Shown here one piece after another: positions 1-7,401 of a stretch of 64,000 nt of DNA. The position numbers were made by a program, and so were the translations under genes. The notes under the pieces were generated by a model. It was not told the DNA's origin. It ran no database searches and saw only the letters and a list, made by a program, of their open reading frames with translations. The stretch comes from Nonomuraea candida (GTDB taxonomy: Bacteria; Actinomycetota; Actinomycetes; Streptosporangiales; Streptosporangiaceae), in assembly GCF_000725485.1 (NCBI RefSeq), contig NZ_JOAG01000015.1:370986-434985 (forward strand), read 5' to 3'. The stretch's first letter is position 1. Each line of letters starts with the position of its first letter.

Positions 1-2
1 TC

Positions 3-245
3 GCCCGCCTCACGGGGCGGCATGAGCAGGCGATGGCCCACTACCGGCGGGCTCTGGCGATCTGCCATGAGTACGGTGACGCCTACGAGGAGCCGAGGGT
101 GCTGGAGCACATGGGCGAGGTTCATCACGCGCTCGGCGACCTCTCCCGGGCCCGCCACGCCTTCGAGCAGGCCCTCGAACGGTATGAGGCGCAGCGGCGC
201 GACGCGGAGGCCGAGCGCGCGCTCCGGAGGCTGGCCGCGCTGTGA
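3..245 (+). CDS. TPR-domain protein, C-terminal part (5' end outside window)
   Basis: The frame is open to the left edge, so only the last 80 or so residues are seen. They form two to three tetratricopeptide-like helical pairs with the pattern A-x-x-x-Y-R-R-A-L-A-I and A-R-H-A-F-E-Q-A-L. Such tails end many actinobacterial AfsR/SARP and LuxR-type regulators, where they mediate protein contacts. The internal ATG at 33 is probably not the real start because coding potential continues upstream of it. The parent family cannot be decided from this piece. Confidence 0.6.
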   Translation, partial: ARLTGRHEQAMAHYRRALAICHEYGDAYEEPRVLEHMGEVHHALGDLSRARHAFEQALERYEAQRRDAEAERALRRLAAL

Positions 246-363
246 CCGGTCACCGGCTCTTCACCGGGCCTGGGACATCGTGGCGGCCGCCCGTTCGTGC
301 TCGGCACTGCCGCACCCACAAGACGTCGATCCCCGCCGCTGTGTAACACCCACGGCGGGTGGC

Positions 364-376
364 CCATGTCACATGG
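364..376. promoter_or_regulatory. Short inverted repeat upstream of the CMD-like gene
   Basis: CCATGT and ACATGG flank one base. It lies about 110 bases before the ATG at 485 in the only sizeable non-coding gap before that gene. It could be an operator. No regulator gene is adjacent, so the assignment is weak. Confidence 0.25.
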
Positions 377-484
377 CCGCGCTGTTACGGCAACCGGGGC
401 GCCGGCGTCTCGTGGTCGTCAGAACGCTGTGCGACCGATCCGTACGGCACCACGACGCACTGAGTGAGAAGGGAAGTCTTCCCC

Positions 485-985
485 ATGTCCACGCCCACCA
501 CGACCGAGCAGCAGCGCTCGCGTATGCCCAACCCCCTCCCCTTCCTCCCCGAGATGGCGGAGGTCGGCGAAGGTCTGCACAAGGCCCTCCAGAACGGCGT
601 CATCCCCCCGACGACCATCAGCCTGCTGCAGCTGCGCGCCGGGCAGCTCCTCGGCAGCACGTACTTCACCATCCGGGAAACCGGCACCCTCCGCAGGCTC
701 GGGGAATCGGAGGAACGCATCACCGCCGTGGCCACCTGGCGCGACGCCACCTACTTCACCGACGCCGAACGGGTGGCGCTGGAGCTCGTCGAGGCGGTCC
801 TCACCCCGAACCCGTCGGGGGAACGCGTCCCCGACGAGCTGTACGCCAGGGCGTCCGCGCACTACGACGACAAGGCGATGTGGTCGCTCATCATGGCCAT
901 CGCCCACATCGGCTTCTTCACCCCCGCCGCGCTCATCGCCAAGCCGATCCCCGGCATGCCCCCCGGCCGGAACTACAACAAGTGA
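485..985 (+). CDS. Carboxymuconolactone decarboxylase-like (AhpD-fold) protein lacking the CxxC motif
   Basis: A 166-residue protein with the helical AhpD/CMD layout: an LRAGQLLG stretch, then TLRRLGESEERI, a WRDATYFTDAERVAL segment and a C-terminal helical region. In ordinary members the turn after LRAxQ carries a redox-active CxxC (typically NGCxxC). Here it reads GSTYF, so both cysteines are absent and peroxidase or thiol chemistry is unlikely; a non-redox role is inferred. ATG 485 is preferred over GTG 464 because GAGAAGGGA lies at ribosome-binding distance before it. The NmrA-type oxidoreductase starts 14 bases after the stop, so the two probably form an operon. Confidence 0.75.
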   Translation: MSTPTTTEQQRSRMPNPLPFLPEMAEVGEGLHKALQNGVIPPTTISLLQLRAGQLLGSTYFTIRETGTLRRLGESEERITAVATWRDATYFTDAERVALELVEAVLTPNPSGERVPDELYARASAHYDDKAMWSLIMAIAHIGFFTPAALIAKPIPGMPPGRNYNK

Positions 986-999
986 AGAAGGCGAGCAGC

Positions 1000-1770
1000 A
1001 TGAGCAGCACCACGTTCGCGGTGGCGGGAGCGACCGGACGGCTGGGCCGCCACGTCGTCGACGTCCTCACCGAGAGGGGACAGCAGGTCGTGCCGATGTC
1101 CCGCGCCACCGGCGTGGACATCACCACCGGTGAGGGCCTCGCCGAGGCCCTCACCGGGGCCGAGGCCATCATCGACGTCGCTTCGTGGCACGCCTCCGAC
1201 CAGGACGCCGCGACGGACTTCTTCCGCGCCTCCGCCCGCAACCTGCACGAGTACGGCCGCAAGGCGGGGGTCGCCCGGATCACCATGGCGTCCATCATCG
1301 GCGCCGATCAGGCCACCGCCGGTTTCCTCGCCGCCAAGAAGGCGCACGAGGAGCTCCTCCTGCCCGGCCCGCTCCCGGTCCGCATCCTGCGGGCGGCGCA
1401 GTTCCACGAGTTCGTCGGCCAGCTCCTGGACTGGCGGCAGGGTGACGTCGCCTACCTCCCGGCCCTGCCCACCCAGCTCGTCGCCTGCCGCACCGTGGCC
1501 GAGGAACTGGTCGACCTGGCCACCAGCCCCACCGCCCCCACCGCCCCCACCGCTCCCGGTGCGCCGATCCCCGAGATCGCCGGACCCCGCAAGGAGATCA
1601 TGGCCGAGGCGGGCCGGCTCCTCGGCGCCCGCCGGGGCATCAAGGTCGTCGCCGTCGACGGCTCCGGCATGCCCGATGCCGAGCTCGCCGCCAATGGCGC
1701 CTTCCTGCCCGGTCCGCACGCCAAGCTCGCCGGACCCACCTTCCAGGAGTGGCTCGACACCCAGCCCTGA
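1000..1770 (+). CDS. NmrA/SDR-type NAD(P)-binding oxidoreductase
   Basis: 256 residues. The N-terminus has the Rossmann motif VAGATGRLGRHVVDVL (GxxGxxG), so it binds NAD(P). The middle matches the atypical extended SDR group (NmrA/YwnB-like), with MASIIGAD after strand 5 and a KKAHEE helix where the YxxxK of classical SDRs would lie. The tyrosine is absent, as is common in NmrA-like proteins. A short TAPTAPTAP spacer occurs near residue 175. It begins 14 bases after the CMD-like gene with GAAG upstream, so co-transcription is likely. Substrate unknown; a quinone, flavonoid or redox-sensing role is typical of relatives. Confidence 0.8.
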   Translation: MSSTTFAVAGATGRLGRHVVDVLTERGQQVVPMSRATGVDITTGEGLAEALTGAEAIIDVASWHASDQDAATDFFRASARNLHEYGRKAGVARITMASIIGADQATAGFLAAKKAHEELLLPGPLPVRILRAAQFHEFVGQLLDWRQGDVAYLPALPTQLVACRTVAEELVDLATSPTAPTAPTAPGAPIPEIAGPRKEIMAEAGRLLGARRGIKVVAVDGSGMPDAELAANGAFLPGPHAKLAGPTFQEWLDTQP

Positions 1771-1933
1771 GCCGCCCGGGCCCTTGTTCCCGGAGCAGCG
1801 CCAGGCACTCGCCCGCCGGGATGGCGGTCGTCGCCAGCGTGGTGGTGGCCAGGGCCGGGCCTTTCACTCGCCAGTGGTGATCATGAGTCTCACCCGGCTC
1901 ACGCGATCGGGGCCCAGAACTGTGCCGGGCCGG

Positions 1934-2512
1934 TCAAGGCGTCCATTCGGTTTCGAGGATGGCGTAGATCGCTTCGCTGGCCCAGGCGCCCTTGACGAAC
2001 TCGCTGTCGATGAGGGTCGCTTCGCGGCGCATGCCGAGCTTCTCCAGGACGCGGGCGGAGGCGGTGTTGCGCGCGTCGAGGCGGCCGACGATGCGGTGCA
2101 GGCCGAGGCCGGCGAAGCCGAGGCGGAGCATGGCGCGGGAGGCTTCGGGGGCGTAGCCGTGGCCGTGGTGGTCGGGGTGCAGGATGTAGCCGAGCTCGCC
2201 CTGGCGATGTTCCCTGCTGGTCCAGATGAGCAGGCAGTTGCCGATGAGATCGCCGGTGTCGCGCAGCGTGACGGCCAGGTCGAGGACGTCGCCTTCGTCG
2301 TGGAGTGCGCTGCGGGTGGTCTTCTTGTCGAGGAAAGCGGCGCTGGTGTCACGGTCGCGCGGCTCCCAGTAGAGGTAGCGAGTGACGTCGGGGCGCGATT
2401 CGTAGGCGTTGACGGCGTCGAGATCGCCGGACGTGAAGGGGCGCAGGAGCAGGCGCTCGGTCATGATCGGGTAGTCGGGCGTGAGCACGGGGGAAGTGTA
2501 GGTACCGATCAT
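1934..2512 (-). CDS. GNAT-family N-acetyltransferase (RimJ/RimL type)
   Basis: About 192 residues. It starts near MTERLLLRPFTSGDLDAV, the RimJ/RimL signature, and includes the acetyl-CoA loop HPDHHGHGYAPEASRAML (the Q/RxxGxG/A equivalent) followed by LDARNTASARVLEKLGM, which is typical of this subgroup. It should transfer acetyl from acetyl-CoA to an amine, for example a ribosomal protein N-terminus or a small molecule. The start is uncertain: ATG 2512 is the first conserved option, while ATG 2464 would begin exactly at MTERLLL. It is transcribed towards the NmrA gene (convergent, about 160 bases between them). Confidence 0.85.
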   Translation of the reverse strand: MIGTYTSPVLTPDYPIMTERLLLRPFTSGDLDAVNAYESRPDVTRYLYWEPRDRDTSAAFLDKKTTRSALHDEGDVLDLAVTLRDTGDLIGNCLLIWTSREHRQGELGYILHPDHHGHGYAPEASRAMLRLGFAGLGLHRIVGRLDARNTASARVLEKLGMRREATLIDSEFVKGAWASEAIYAILETEWTP

Positions 2513-2550
2513 GGACGCAGCAACGCATTTTCGGCGGCGCCCACCCGGGT

Positions 2551-2860
2551 TCAGCGCAGCGTGGGCAAGCCTCCACCGCCGGCGCATCCGACCTCGACCG
2601 TGACGCCGGGAAGTCCCCTGGCCCTGCGGCCGGCGGTCTCGCCGAGCCGGGCGGCCGTCGCCGGCGCACGGCCCAGGCGGCCCAGGCGGCCCAGGCGGCC
2701 CAGGCAGTCCAGGCAGTCCAGGCAGTCCAGGCAGTCCAGGCGGTCCAGGACGATCACGTCATAGCCGTCGGCCAGGGCGTCGAGCGCGGTGTGAGGGACC
2801 ACGATCTCCGAGGTCACGCCGCAGATGACCGACGTCTTCCGGCCGGTAACGCGTTGTCCC
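2551..2860 (-). pseudogene. Isochorismatase-family hydrolase remnant with an internal 9-bp repeat expansion
   Basis: Read on the minus strand, the right part gives TGRKTSVICGVTSEIVV and then HTALDALADGYDVIVLD, which matches the C-terminal core of isochorismatase-like hydrolases (xxCGVxTxxxV ... A ... GYxVxVxxD). The catalytic cysteine of the GVxTExCV motif is valine here. The frame then runs into LDCLDCLDC and GRLGRLGRL repeats and ends with RLGETAGRRARGLPGVTVEV, which resembles the family's last helix and strand. There is no N-terminal half and no good start. I read it as a decayed fragment; the family assignment is from motif memory. Confidence 0.5.
2672..2749. repeat. 9-bp tandem repeat array
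   Basis: About nine copies of a 9-base unit, CCCAGGCGG changing to TCCAGGCAG. It lies inside the isochorismatase remnant, where it keeps the minus-strand frame open and encodes repeated LDC and GRL tripeptides. Confidence 0.9.
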
Positions 2861-2876
2861 TGCTCAGGAGCTCGCG

Positions 2877-2907
2877 CTGCTCAGAGCAGATCTGCCCCAG
2901 GCAGATC
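2877..2907. promoter_or_regulatory. Two adjacent inverted repeats upstream of clpP3 (candidate operator)
   Basis: CTGCTC-A-GAGCAG (2877-2889) abuts GATCTGCC-CCA-GGCAGATC (2889-2907); both are perfect. The second ends 40 bases before the clpP3 start. CTGCTCAG also occurs once more at 2860-2867. This is the obvious place for the PopR/ClgR-type protein encoded at 4188-4541 to act, but the binding is inferred. Confidence 0.45.
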
Positions 2908-2946
2908 GTGTCGACGCCGGTCCGGATCACCTCACAAGATGGACGC

Positions 2947-3573
2947 ATGAGCGAAGAATCGAAACTTCCGCTGTTCAACACACGAATGAGACGCGAACTC
3001 TATGAGCAGCGTGTTCTCGTTCTCGACGGCCCTCTCGACGACGACAATGGCACACTCCTGGCCACTCAGCTGATGGCACTCGCCACGGAGGACGCGTCGT
3101 CCGATATCGCCTTGTGGATTCATTCTCCCGGTGGCTCGGTCCCGTCGATGCTTGCGATCCGCGACATCATGCGCCTCATTCCCTGTGACGTATCGACCCT
3201 CGTCCTGGGTATCGCTTACAGCGCCGGGCAGTTCTTGCTGTCGTCGGGGGCGCGTGGGAAGCGCCGCGCTCTGCCGCACTCACGCGTCCTGATGCACCAG
3301 GGTTCGGCGGGAATCGGCGGCACCGCGGTCGACATCGAACTGCAGGCCGGCGACCTTCGGCATACGCGCGACACGGTGCTCGGTCTGATTGCCGAGGACA
3401 CCGGCCAGCCTGTCGAGCGCATATTCGAGGATTCTCTGCACGATCGCTGGTACACCGCACAGGAAGCACTGGACTACGGCTTCATCGACGCCATCGTGCA
3501 GAACTTCGACGAAATCGCACCGCAAAACCGCCCACGGCTCGGATTCGGCGTCACCCAAGGAGTCGGCCAGTGA
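2947..3573 (+). CDS. clpP3: ATP-dependent Clp protease proteolytic subunit (catalytically complete)
   Basis: 208 residues with the ClpP fold. The triad is complete: Ser92 in GIAYSAG, His117 in HSRVLMHQ and Asp166 in LHDRWYTAQEA. The IHSPGGSVPSMLAIRD segment is the substrate-groove strand. It would form heptameric rings that pair with the next gene's product and degrade substrates fed by ClpX/ClpC-type ATPases. ATG 2947 fits the family N-terminus. Its stop overlaps the next gene's GTG, so translation is coupled. The pair plus the neighbouring PopR-like regulator matches the Streptomyces clpP3-clpP4 system, hence the symbol (inferred by context and order). Confidence 0.88.
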   Translation: MSEESKLPLFNTRMRRELYEQRVLVLDGPLDDDNGTLLATQLMALATEDASSDIALWIHSPGGSVPSMLAIRDIMRLIPCDVSTLVLGIAYSAGQFLLSSGARGKRRALPHSRVLMHQGSAGIGGTAVDIELQAGDLRHTRDTVLGLIAEDTGQPVERIFEDSLHDRWYTAQEALDYGFIDAIVQNFDEIAPQNRPRLGFGVTQGVGQ

Positions 3574-4160
3574 CCACATATACGATCCCGAACGTCATCG
3601 CCTCGAATCCTCGTGGCGAGCGGATCATGGATGTCTATTCGCACCTGCTCACCGAGCGGATCGTCTACCTGGGCACCGCGATCGACGCGGGCGTCGCGAA
3701 CGCCCTCATCGCGCAGCTGATTTTCCTGGAATCGGACAATCCCGAGGCGGAGATCCAGTTCTATATCAACTGCGAGGGCGGAGACCCGAGCGCGATGCTC
3801 GCGATCTACGACACCATGCGCCATATCCGCCCGCGGGTCTCGACGACCTGTGTGGGACAGGCCGTCGCGGTGGGTGCCGTGCTTCTCGCCGCGGGCGCCG
3901 AAGGCAAACGTGCCGCTCTCCCGCACGCACGGATCATCCTGCACCAGCCGGCAGCCCAGGGGCGAGGAGCGATCCCCGATCTCATCCTGCAGGCCGACGA
4001 GGTCGTACGCGTCCGGGCGGACATCGAGCGCATACTCTCACGGCACACCGGCCAGACGGTCGAGACCCTGCGCGCCGACACCGATCACGACCGCGTGTTC
4101 ACCGCTCCCGCGGCCTTGGAGTACGGGCTCATCGATCAGATCATCGAGGAGCGTTCATAG
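3570..4160 (+). CDS. clpP4: ClpP-family subunit lacking the catalytic serine
   Basis: 196 residues, clearly ClpP (YSHLLTERIVYLGTAID at the N-terminus; AIYDTMRHIRP; LAAGAEGKRAALPHARIILHQP). Family members have GQAASMGA around the nucleophile. This one reads GQAVAVGA, so the serine position (residue 100) is alanine. His125 and Asp174 (DHDRVFTA) remain. It should therefore be a structural or regulatory ring partner, like ClpR of plastids and cyanobacteria, with activity supplied by the preceding ClpP. The GTG start at 3570 overlaps the clpP3 stop. Whether other ClpP4 proteins share this change is not something I can check here. Confidence 0.88.
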   Translation: MTTYTIPNVIASNPRGERIMDVYSHLLTERIVYLGTAIDAGVANALIAQLIFLESDNPEAEIQFYINCEGGDPSAMLAIYDTMRHIRPRVSTTCVGQAVAVGAVLLAAGAEGKRAALPHARIILHQPAAQGRGAIPDLILQADEVVRVRADIERILSRHTGQTVETLRADTDHDRVFTAPAALEYGLIDQIIEERS

Positions 4161-4187
4161 GCCCGTGAACAACCCCGGCAAGCCGCG

Positions 4188-4541
4188 CTACGCGGCCAGA
4201 GCATAGGCCGCCGAGCAGGTGGCGCCTCTCGACGCGCCCTGCTGAGCAGGCCGCAAACTCTCGGCAACGGCAAGGGTCAGATCGACCAGGGTCACGTCCA
4301 GCGCCCCGGCGACCGCGGCGATCATTTCGCTCGACGGCTCCTTGACGCCTCGTTCGATCTCGGAGAGATATTGCGGCGAGACTCCGGCGCGGCTTGCCGT
4401 CTCGCTCAGCTTCTCGCCCCGCTCATGGCGAAGCCCTCTCAAGCACTCACCGAGCGCCTGCCGCCACAGCGGCTCGCGAGCCGGAGACGGCTCGGGGACG
4501 GTCCGATTGATCGCTGGACGCGACGGCATGGATGAGGCCAT
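4188..4541 (-). CDS. popR: PopR/ClgR-family XRE transcriptional regulator with a C-terminal Ala-Ala tail
   Basis: 117 residues. After a 30-residue proline-rich leader, residues 30-95 form an XRE helix-turn-helix (LRGLRHERGEKLSETASRAG, then SPQYLSEIERGVKEPSSEM). This sequence is close to the ClgR/PopR group, which activates clp genes in actinomycetes. The last residues are AYALAA. In Streptomyces, PopR and ClgR are themselves Clp substrates recognised by two C-terminal alanines, and PopR activates clpP3-clpP4. The gene is convergent with clpP4, 27 bases apart. The leader makes the start somewhat uncertain. Role inferred from family, tail and location. Confidence 0.75.
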   Translation of the reverse strand: MASSMPSRPAINRTVPEPSPAREPLWRQALGECLRGLRHERGEKLSETASRAGVSPQYLSEIERGVKEPSSEMIAAVAGALDVTLVDLTLAVAESLRPAQQGASRGATCSAAYALAA

Positions 4542-5026
4542 ACCTCACCATAGGTCGATGGCGCGTTCGCGTTCCGCCGGCTTCGCGCAGAGCAGAACCA
4601 TCTCCGCCTACCTTGCCCGGCCTCAGGCCATTCGCGCTCACCGAGCGGTCGTCGCGGCGGCGACCGCTCGGTGCAGCCGAAGCCCAGCCACGTGAGCACC
4701 GCTTGCGCAGCATGGCCTGAAGAGAGGTGATGTGGTGTCAGAGGGGGTGGACGAGGTGCCGTGGGGGCGGCTCGGGTACTGGCCTGAAGGCTCGGTCACG
4801 GTGCCCGTGAGGTCCCCTCATTGCTGGAAATGCGGTGCGACAAATTGTTCCCCGCTCACAAGCAGGAATTTCGGCTACGCAACCTCGCGTGCCATCGTTG
4901 AACCGGTCCGGGTTTCATGGAGCCTCCATAAACCCGGCGCGGTTCAGCTCCTACCCCCGTCACCTTGCCCGTATGCCTTGGGAAACCGGCTTGGGCGACG
5001 CCTGGCGCGCTCCGGCACCGAAACGG
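4542..5026. other. Non-coding stretch between popR and the Tat-exported protein gene
   Basis: No supported gene on either strand. It holds the popR promoter side and the strong hairpin at 4639-4673. Open frames here (for example 4732-5181 plus) have no family resemblance. Confidence 0.6.
4639..4673. terminator. Strong hairpin, 13-bp perfect stem
   Basis: CACCGAGCGGTCG and CGACCGCTCGGTG enclose a 9-base loop. No T-run follows on either strand, as is usual for actinomycete hairpin terminators. It lies upstream of popR and downstream of the Tat-exported protein gene, so it may end that transcript or insulate the two. Confidence 0.55.
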
Positions 5027-6085
5027 TCAGCCTGCAACGTGCGCGCGGATCCCGGCCTTGCGCCATATCTTCAGCAGCCGCCTGGCCGAGCCGCCCACCG
5101 GGCCCACCGCCTCGTAGAGGACCTCGCGCGAGACGGGCCCGGCCGTCTCCACGGCGTTCACCGCCTCGTCGGCGGTGGTGATCGTGCGTGCGCAGACGCT
5201 CAGCAGGTAGCCGGGGATCTGCAGCGCCGGGTCGGTGCAGCCCACCAGCGGCACGCCCACCGCCGCCACCACGGGGAAGACGGTCCCGGGGATGCCGATG
5301 GCGACCTCGGCCCGCGCCGCCGCCTGAACCGACGGAACCGTGCTGATCTCGTACCTCTCCCACAACGAGCGGTCCTCGCGCGGGTGCAGGCCGACCAGGA
5401 TGTGCCGGCCGGCCGCCGCGAGCCGCTCGGCCGCGGCCAGCAGCAGTTCGGTGCCGGGGGCCGAGCCGCCGGTCTGGCCGGACCTGGTGACGCTGGTGAG
5501 CACGAGGACGGTGCCCGCCTCCGGCCGGTGCCTGGGCAGGGCGTCGGTCTGCGGGGTGCCCACGACCGAGATCGCGCGGCGGGTGCCCAGGTAGTCGTCG
5601 AACACCTCGGCCTCGGCCGGCGACGACGCGGTGATCGCCCGCAGCCGGTCGCGGAACTCCCCGGCCCGCGGCGCCTCCCGCGGCAGCTGGTAGGCCAGCG
5701 AGGAGGCGACGAGCGGCAACCGGCGCAAGCGTGCGGCGCAGTCGGCGGGCCAGTCGCCGGCCCCGGTCACCACGAGCAGGTCGGCCCGGGAGACCTCGTC
5801 GGGCGTCGCGACGGGGACCGGGTCGCCCGGCTTGATCTGGGACCGGTCGGGAACCAGGTGCACGATCTCCCACCCTTGCCGACGTGCCTGCGGCAGCAGC
5901 GGCGCGGTGTGGTACGTGCCCCACGGCTCGTTCGTCGCGATCAGGACGCGCGGCCGGATCCCTTCCGGCCGGCTCGCCGCCTGGGCGGAAGTGCCGCCCA
6001 GGACGGTGATCCCTGCTCCTGACAGGAAGCCGGTGAGGAGGGATCTGCGCGACAGAAGGGCGGAAGATGCGTCATTGATTGCCAT
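5027..6085 (-). CDS. Tat-exported protein with a GT-B-like (glycosyltransferase-type) layout, function unknown
   Basis: 352 residues. The N-terminus has a twin-arginine signal (SRRSLLTGFLSGAGITVLGG, then AxA cleavage near SAQAAS). The mature part begins with a Rossmann-like strand PRVLIATNEPWGTYHTAPLL and QGWEIVHLVPD. It later has VLVLTSVTRSGQTGG, HILVGLHPRED and GIPGTVFPVVAAVGVPLVG. This pattern resembles the C-terminal half of GT-B enzymes and CDP-glycerol-transferase-like proteins, where a late GxPxxxP segment binds nucleotide sugar. Export through Tat would be odd for a nucleotide-sugar enzyme, so the fold may serve another purpose. It stands alone, with the popR region downstream. Confidence 0.6.
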   Translation of the reverse strand: MAINDASSALLSRRSLLTGFLSGAGITVLGGTSAQAASRPEGIRPRVLIATNEPWGTYHTAPLLPQARRQGWEIVHLVPDRSQIKPGDPVPVATPDEVSRADLLVVTGAGDWPADCAARLRRLPLVASSLAYQLPREAPRAGEFRDRLRAITASSPAEAEVFDDYLGTRRAISVVGTPQTDALPRHRPEAGTVLVLTSVTRSGQTGGSAPGTELLLAAAERLAAAGRHILVGLHPREDRSLWERYEISTVPSVQAAARAEVAIGIPGTVFPVVAAVGVPLVGCTDPALQIPGYLLSVCARTITTADEAVNAVETAGPVSREVLYEAVGPVGGSARRLLKIWRKAGIRAHVAG

Positions 6086-6198
6086 GGATTGGTAACTTAT
6101 GTGGCATTTGTGAACATTGGGGGACGTGCAGGCGAATCCCGGCCCGATTAACCGGCAGGAAGTCTCTCCGGCCCCGCCGGAGTACTTGCTTTGTGCGG

Positions 6199-6354
6199 AT
6201 GATGCTCGACATGCCCGGCCAGGCGCCCGCGCTGCTGATGACCGGGGTGCTGGACATCCTGGCGCTCAACCGCATGGGGGCGGCGCTCCTGGCCGACTTC
6301 GGGAGCTGCCCCGCGCCGAGCGCAACGAGCGAGCGCCACGGTCTGGGTCAGTGA
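6199..6354 (+). pseudogene. MmyB-type XRE regulator remnant (ligand-domain fragment, frameshifted)
   Basis: The frame reads MPGQAPALLMTGVLDILAL then NRMGAALLADF, the start of the MmyB-like ligand-binding domain found after the HTH in many actinobacterial XRE regulators (usually DxxPAxVxxRxMDVLAWNxLxxALLxDF). After DFG the family sequence GELPRAERNE continues in another frame, explained by loss of one G near 6302. No HTH precedes it, so this is a decayed internal fragment. Confidence 0.55.
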
Positions 6355-6470
6355 CCAGGCCCTTCTTTCGCGCTCACAAATCGATCACCCCGTCGATCCG
6401 CTCGCGAACCTTCGGCCCCGCCTCGCCATGGGGGCGACCCGGCTGGTGCCGGACCAGGAGTGGCCGGTCC

Positions 6471-6680
6471 TCACGGCACGATGGTCCGGCCCTGCATGGT
6501 GCCCTCGATCGCCTTGACGTACGCCTGGGCCACCTCGGCGGCCGGGGTGCCGTCGGAACCGTCCATTCCCAGCTGTTCCAGCGTCTCGCGGAGCCAGCCC
6601 GGGCTGATCACGTTGATGCGCAGCCCGCGCGGCAGCTCGGCGGCGGCGTTGCGGACGAAGCCCTCCAGGCCGGCGTTGTG
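6471..6680 (-). pseudogene. Short-chain dehydrogenase C-terminal remnant
   Basis: On the minus strand the frame gives NAGLEGFVRNAAAELPRG, LRINVISPGW, ETLEQLGMD and ends VKAIEGTMQGRTIVP followed by TGA. That is the C-terminal third of a YwqN-like SDR (substrate helix, then the RVNVVSPxW loop). The cofactor-binding and catalytic parts are missing. Its left end abuts the sigma-factor remnant in a different frame, so a deletion or recombination has joined two unrelated genes. Confidence 0.7.
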
Positions 6681-7225
6681 CCCGCCAGCTCGATGGCCCT
6701 GTCGTACGCCGCCCCGGCTTCCCGGCCCCGGCCCAGCTGGCGCAGCAGGTCGGCGCGGGTCCCGTGGTAGGCGTGGTAGGCATGATAGCCGGCCAGGTCA
6801 CCGTCAAGACGGTCGACGATCGCCAGCGCCACCTCCGGGCCGTCGAGCTCGGCGACCGCGACGGCCCGGTTGAGTGCGACGATCGGCGAGGGGGCGAGGC
6901 GGACGAGCTGGTCGTAGAGGGCGACGACCTGCGGCCAGTCGGTGTCGCGTACGTGCCGGGCGGAGGTGTGCACGGCGTTGATCGCCGCGAGGATCTGGTA
7001 GCGGCCCGGTGGCGTCCCGGTGGCCGGGCGCTCGCGCACCAGCCGATGCCCCTCGGCGATCAGCGCCGCGTCCCAGGCCGCGCGGTCCTGCTCGTCCAGG
7101 GCGACCAGCTCGCCGCCCGCCGAGACCCGGGCGCCGCGGCGGGCCTCGGTGAGGAGCATCAGCGCCGGCAGCCCGGCCACCTCACCGTCCTCCGGCATGA
7201 GGGCGCGCAGCAGGCGGCCACTCCT
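6681..7225 (-). pseudogene. ECF-type sigma factor C-terminal remnant (DUF6596 region)
   Basis: The frame contains GRLLRALMPEDGEVAGL, ALMLLTEARRGARVS, DWPQVVALYDQLVRLAPSP, IVALNRAVAVAELDGPE and AYDRAIELAG. These match the C-terminal domain that follows sigma-2 and sigma-4 in SigJ/RpoE-like factors of actinomycetes, where it has a TPR-like fold. Both DNA-binding sigma regions are absent. Upstream, at 7230-7299, a short frame MKLTTVTNVRRRAIVAAGSL looks like the start of an unrelated secreted protein, so the remnant is truncated at both ends. Confidence 0.75.
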
Positions 7226-7401
7226 CCCCCGCCGCGGGCGAGCGATCCGGCGGCGACGATGGCCCGCCGGCGAACGTTCGTGACAGTCGTCAGCTTCATG
7301 ATCGTCGCCCTTCTCGCCGCTTCGTTGAGGGCGCCCCTCGCGGGCGGCCTCCCACCTCTTCTACGAGCGTCCCCGTCCCGATCGGACAGCCGGAGAGGAA
7401 C

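Noticed and set aside
1130..2764. 544-codon plus-strand frame
   Set aside because: Out-of-frame shadow of the NmrA gene running into antisense of the GNAT gene; Pro/Ser/Arg-rich composition.
4732..5181. 149-codon plus-strand frame as a gene
   Set aside because: Overlaps the end of the Tat-exported protein gene and has no similarity to a known fold.
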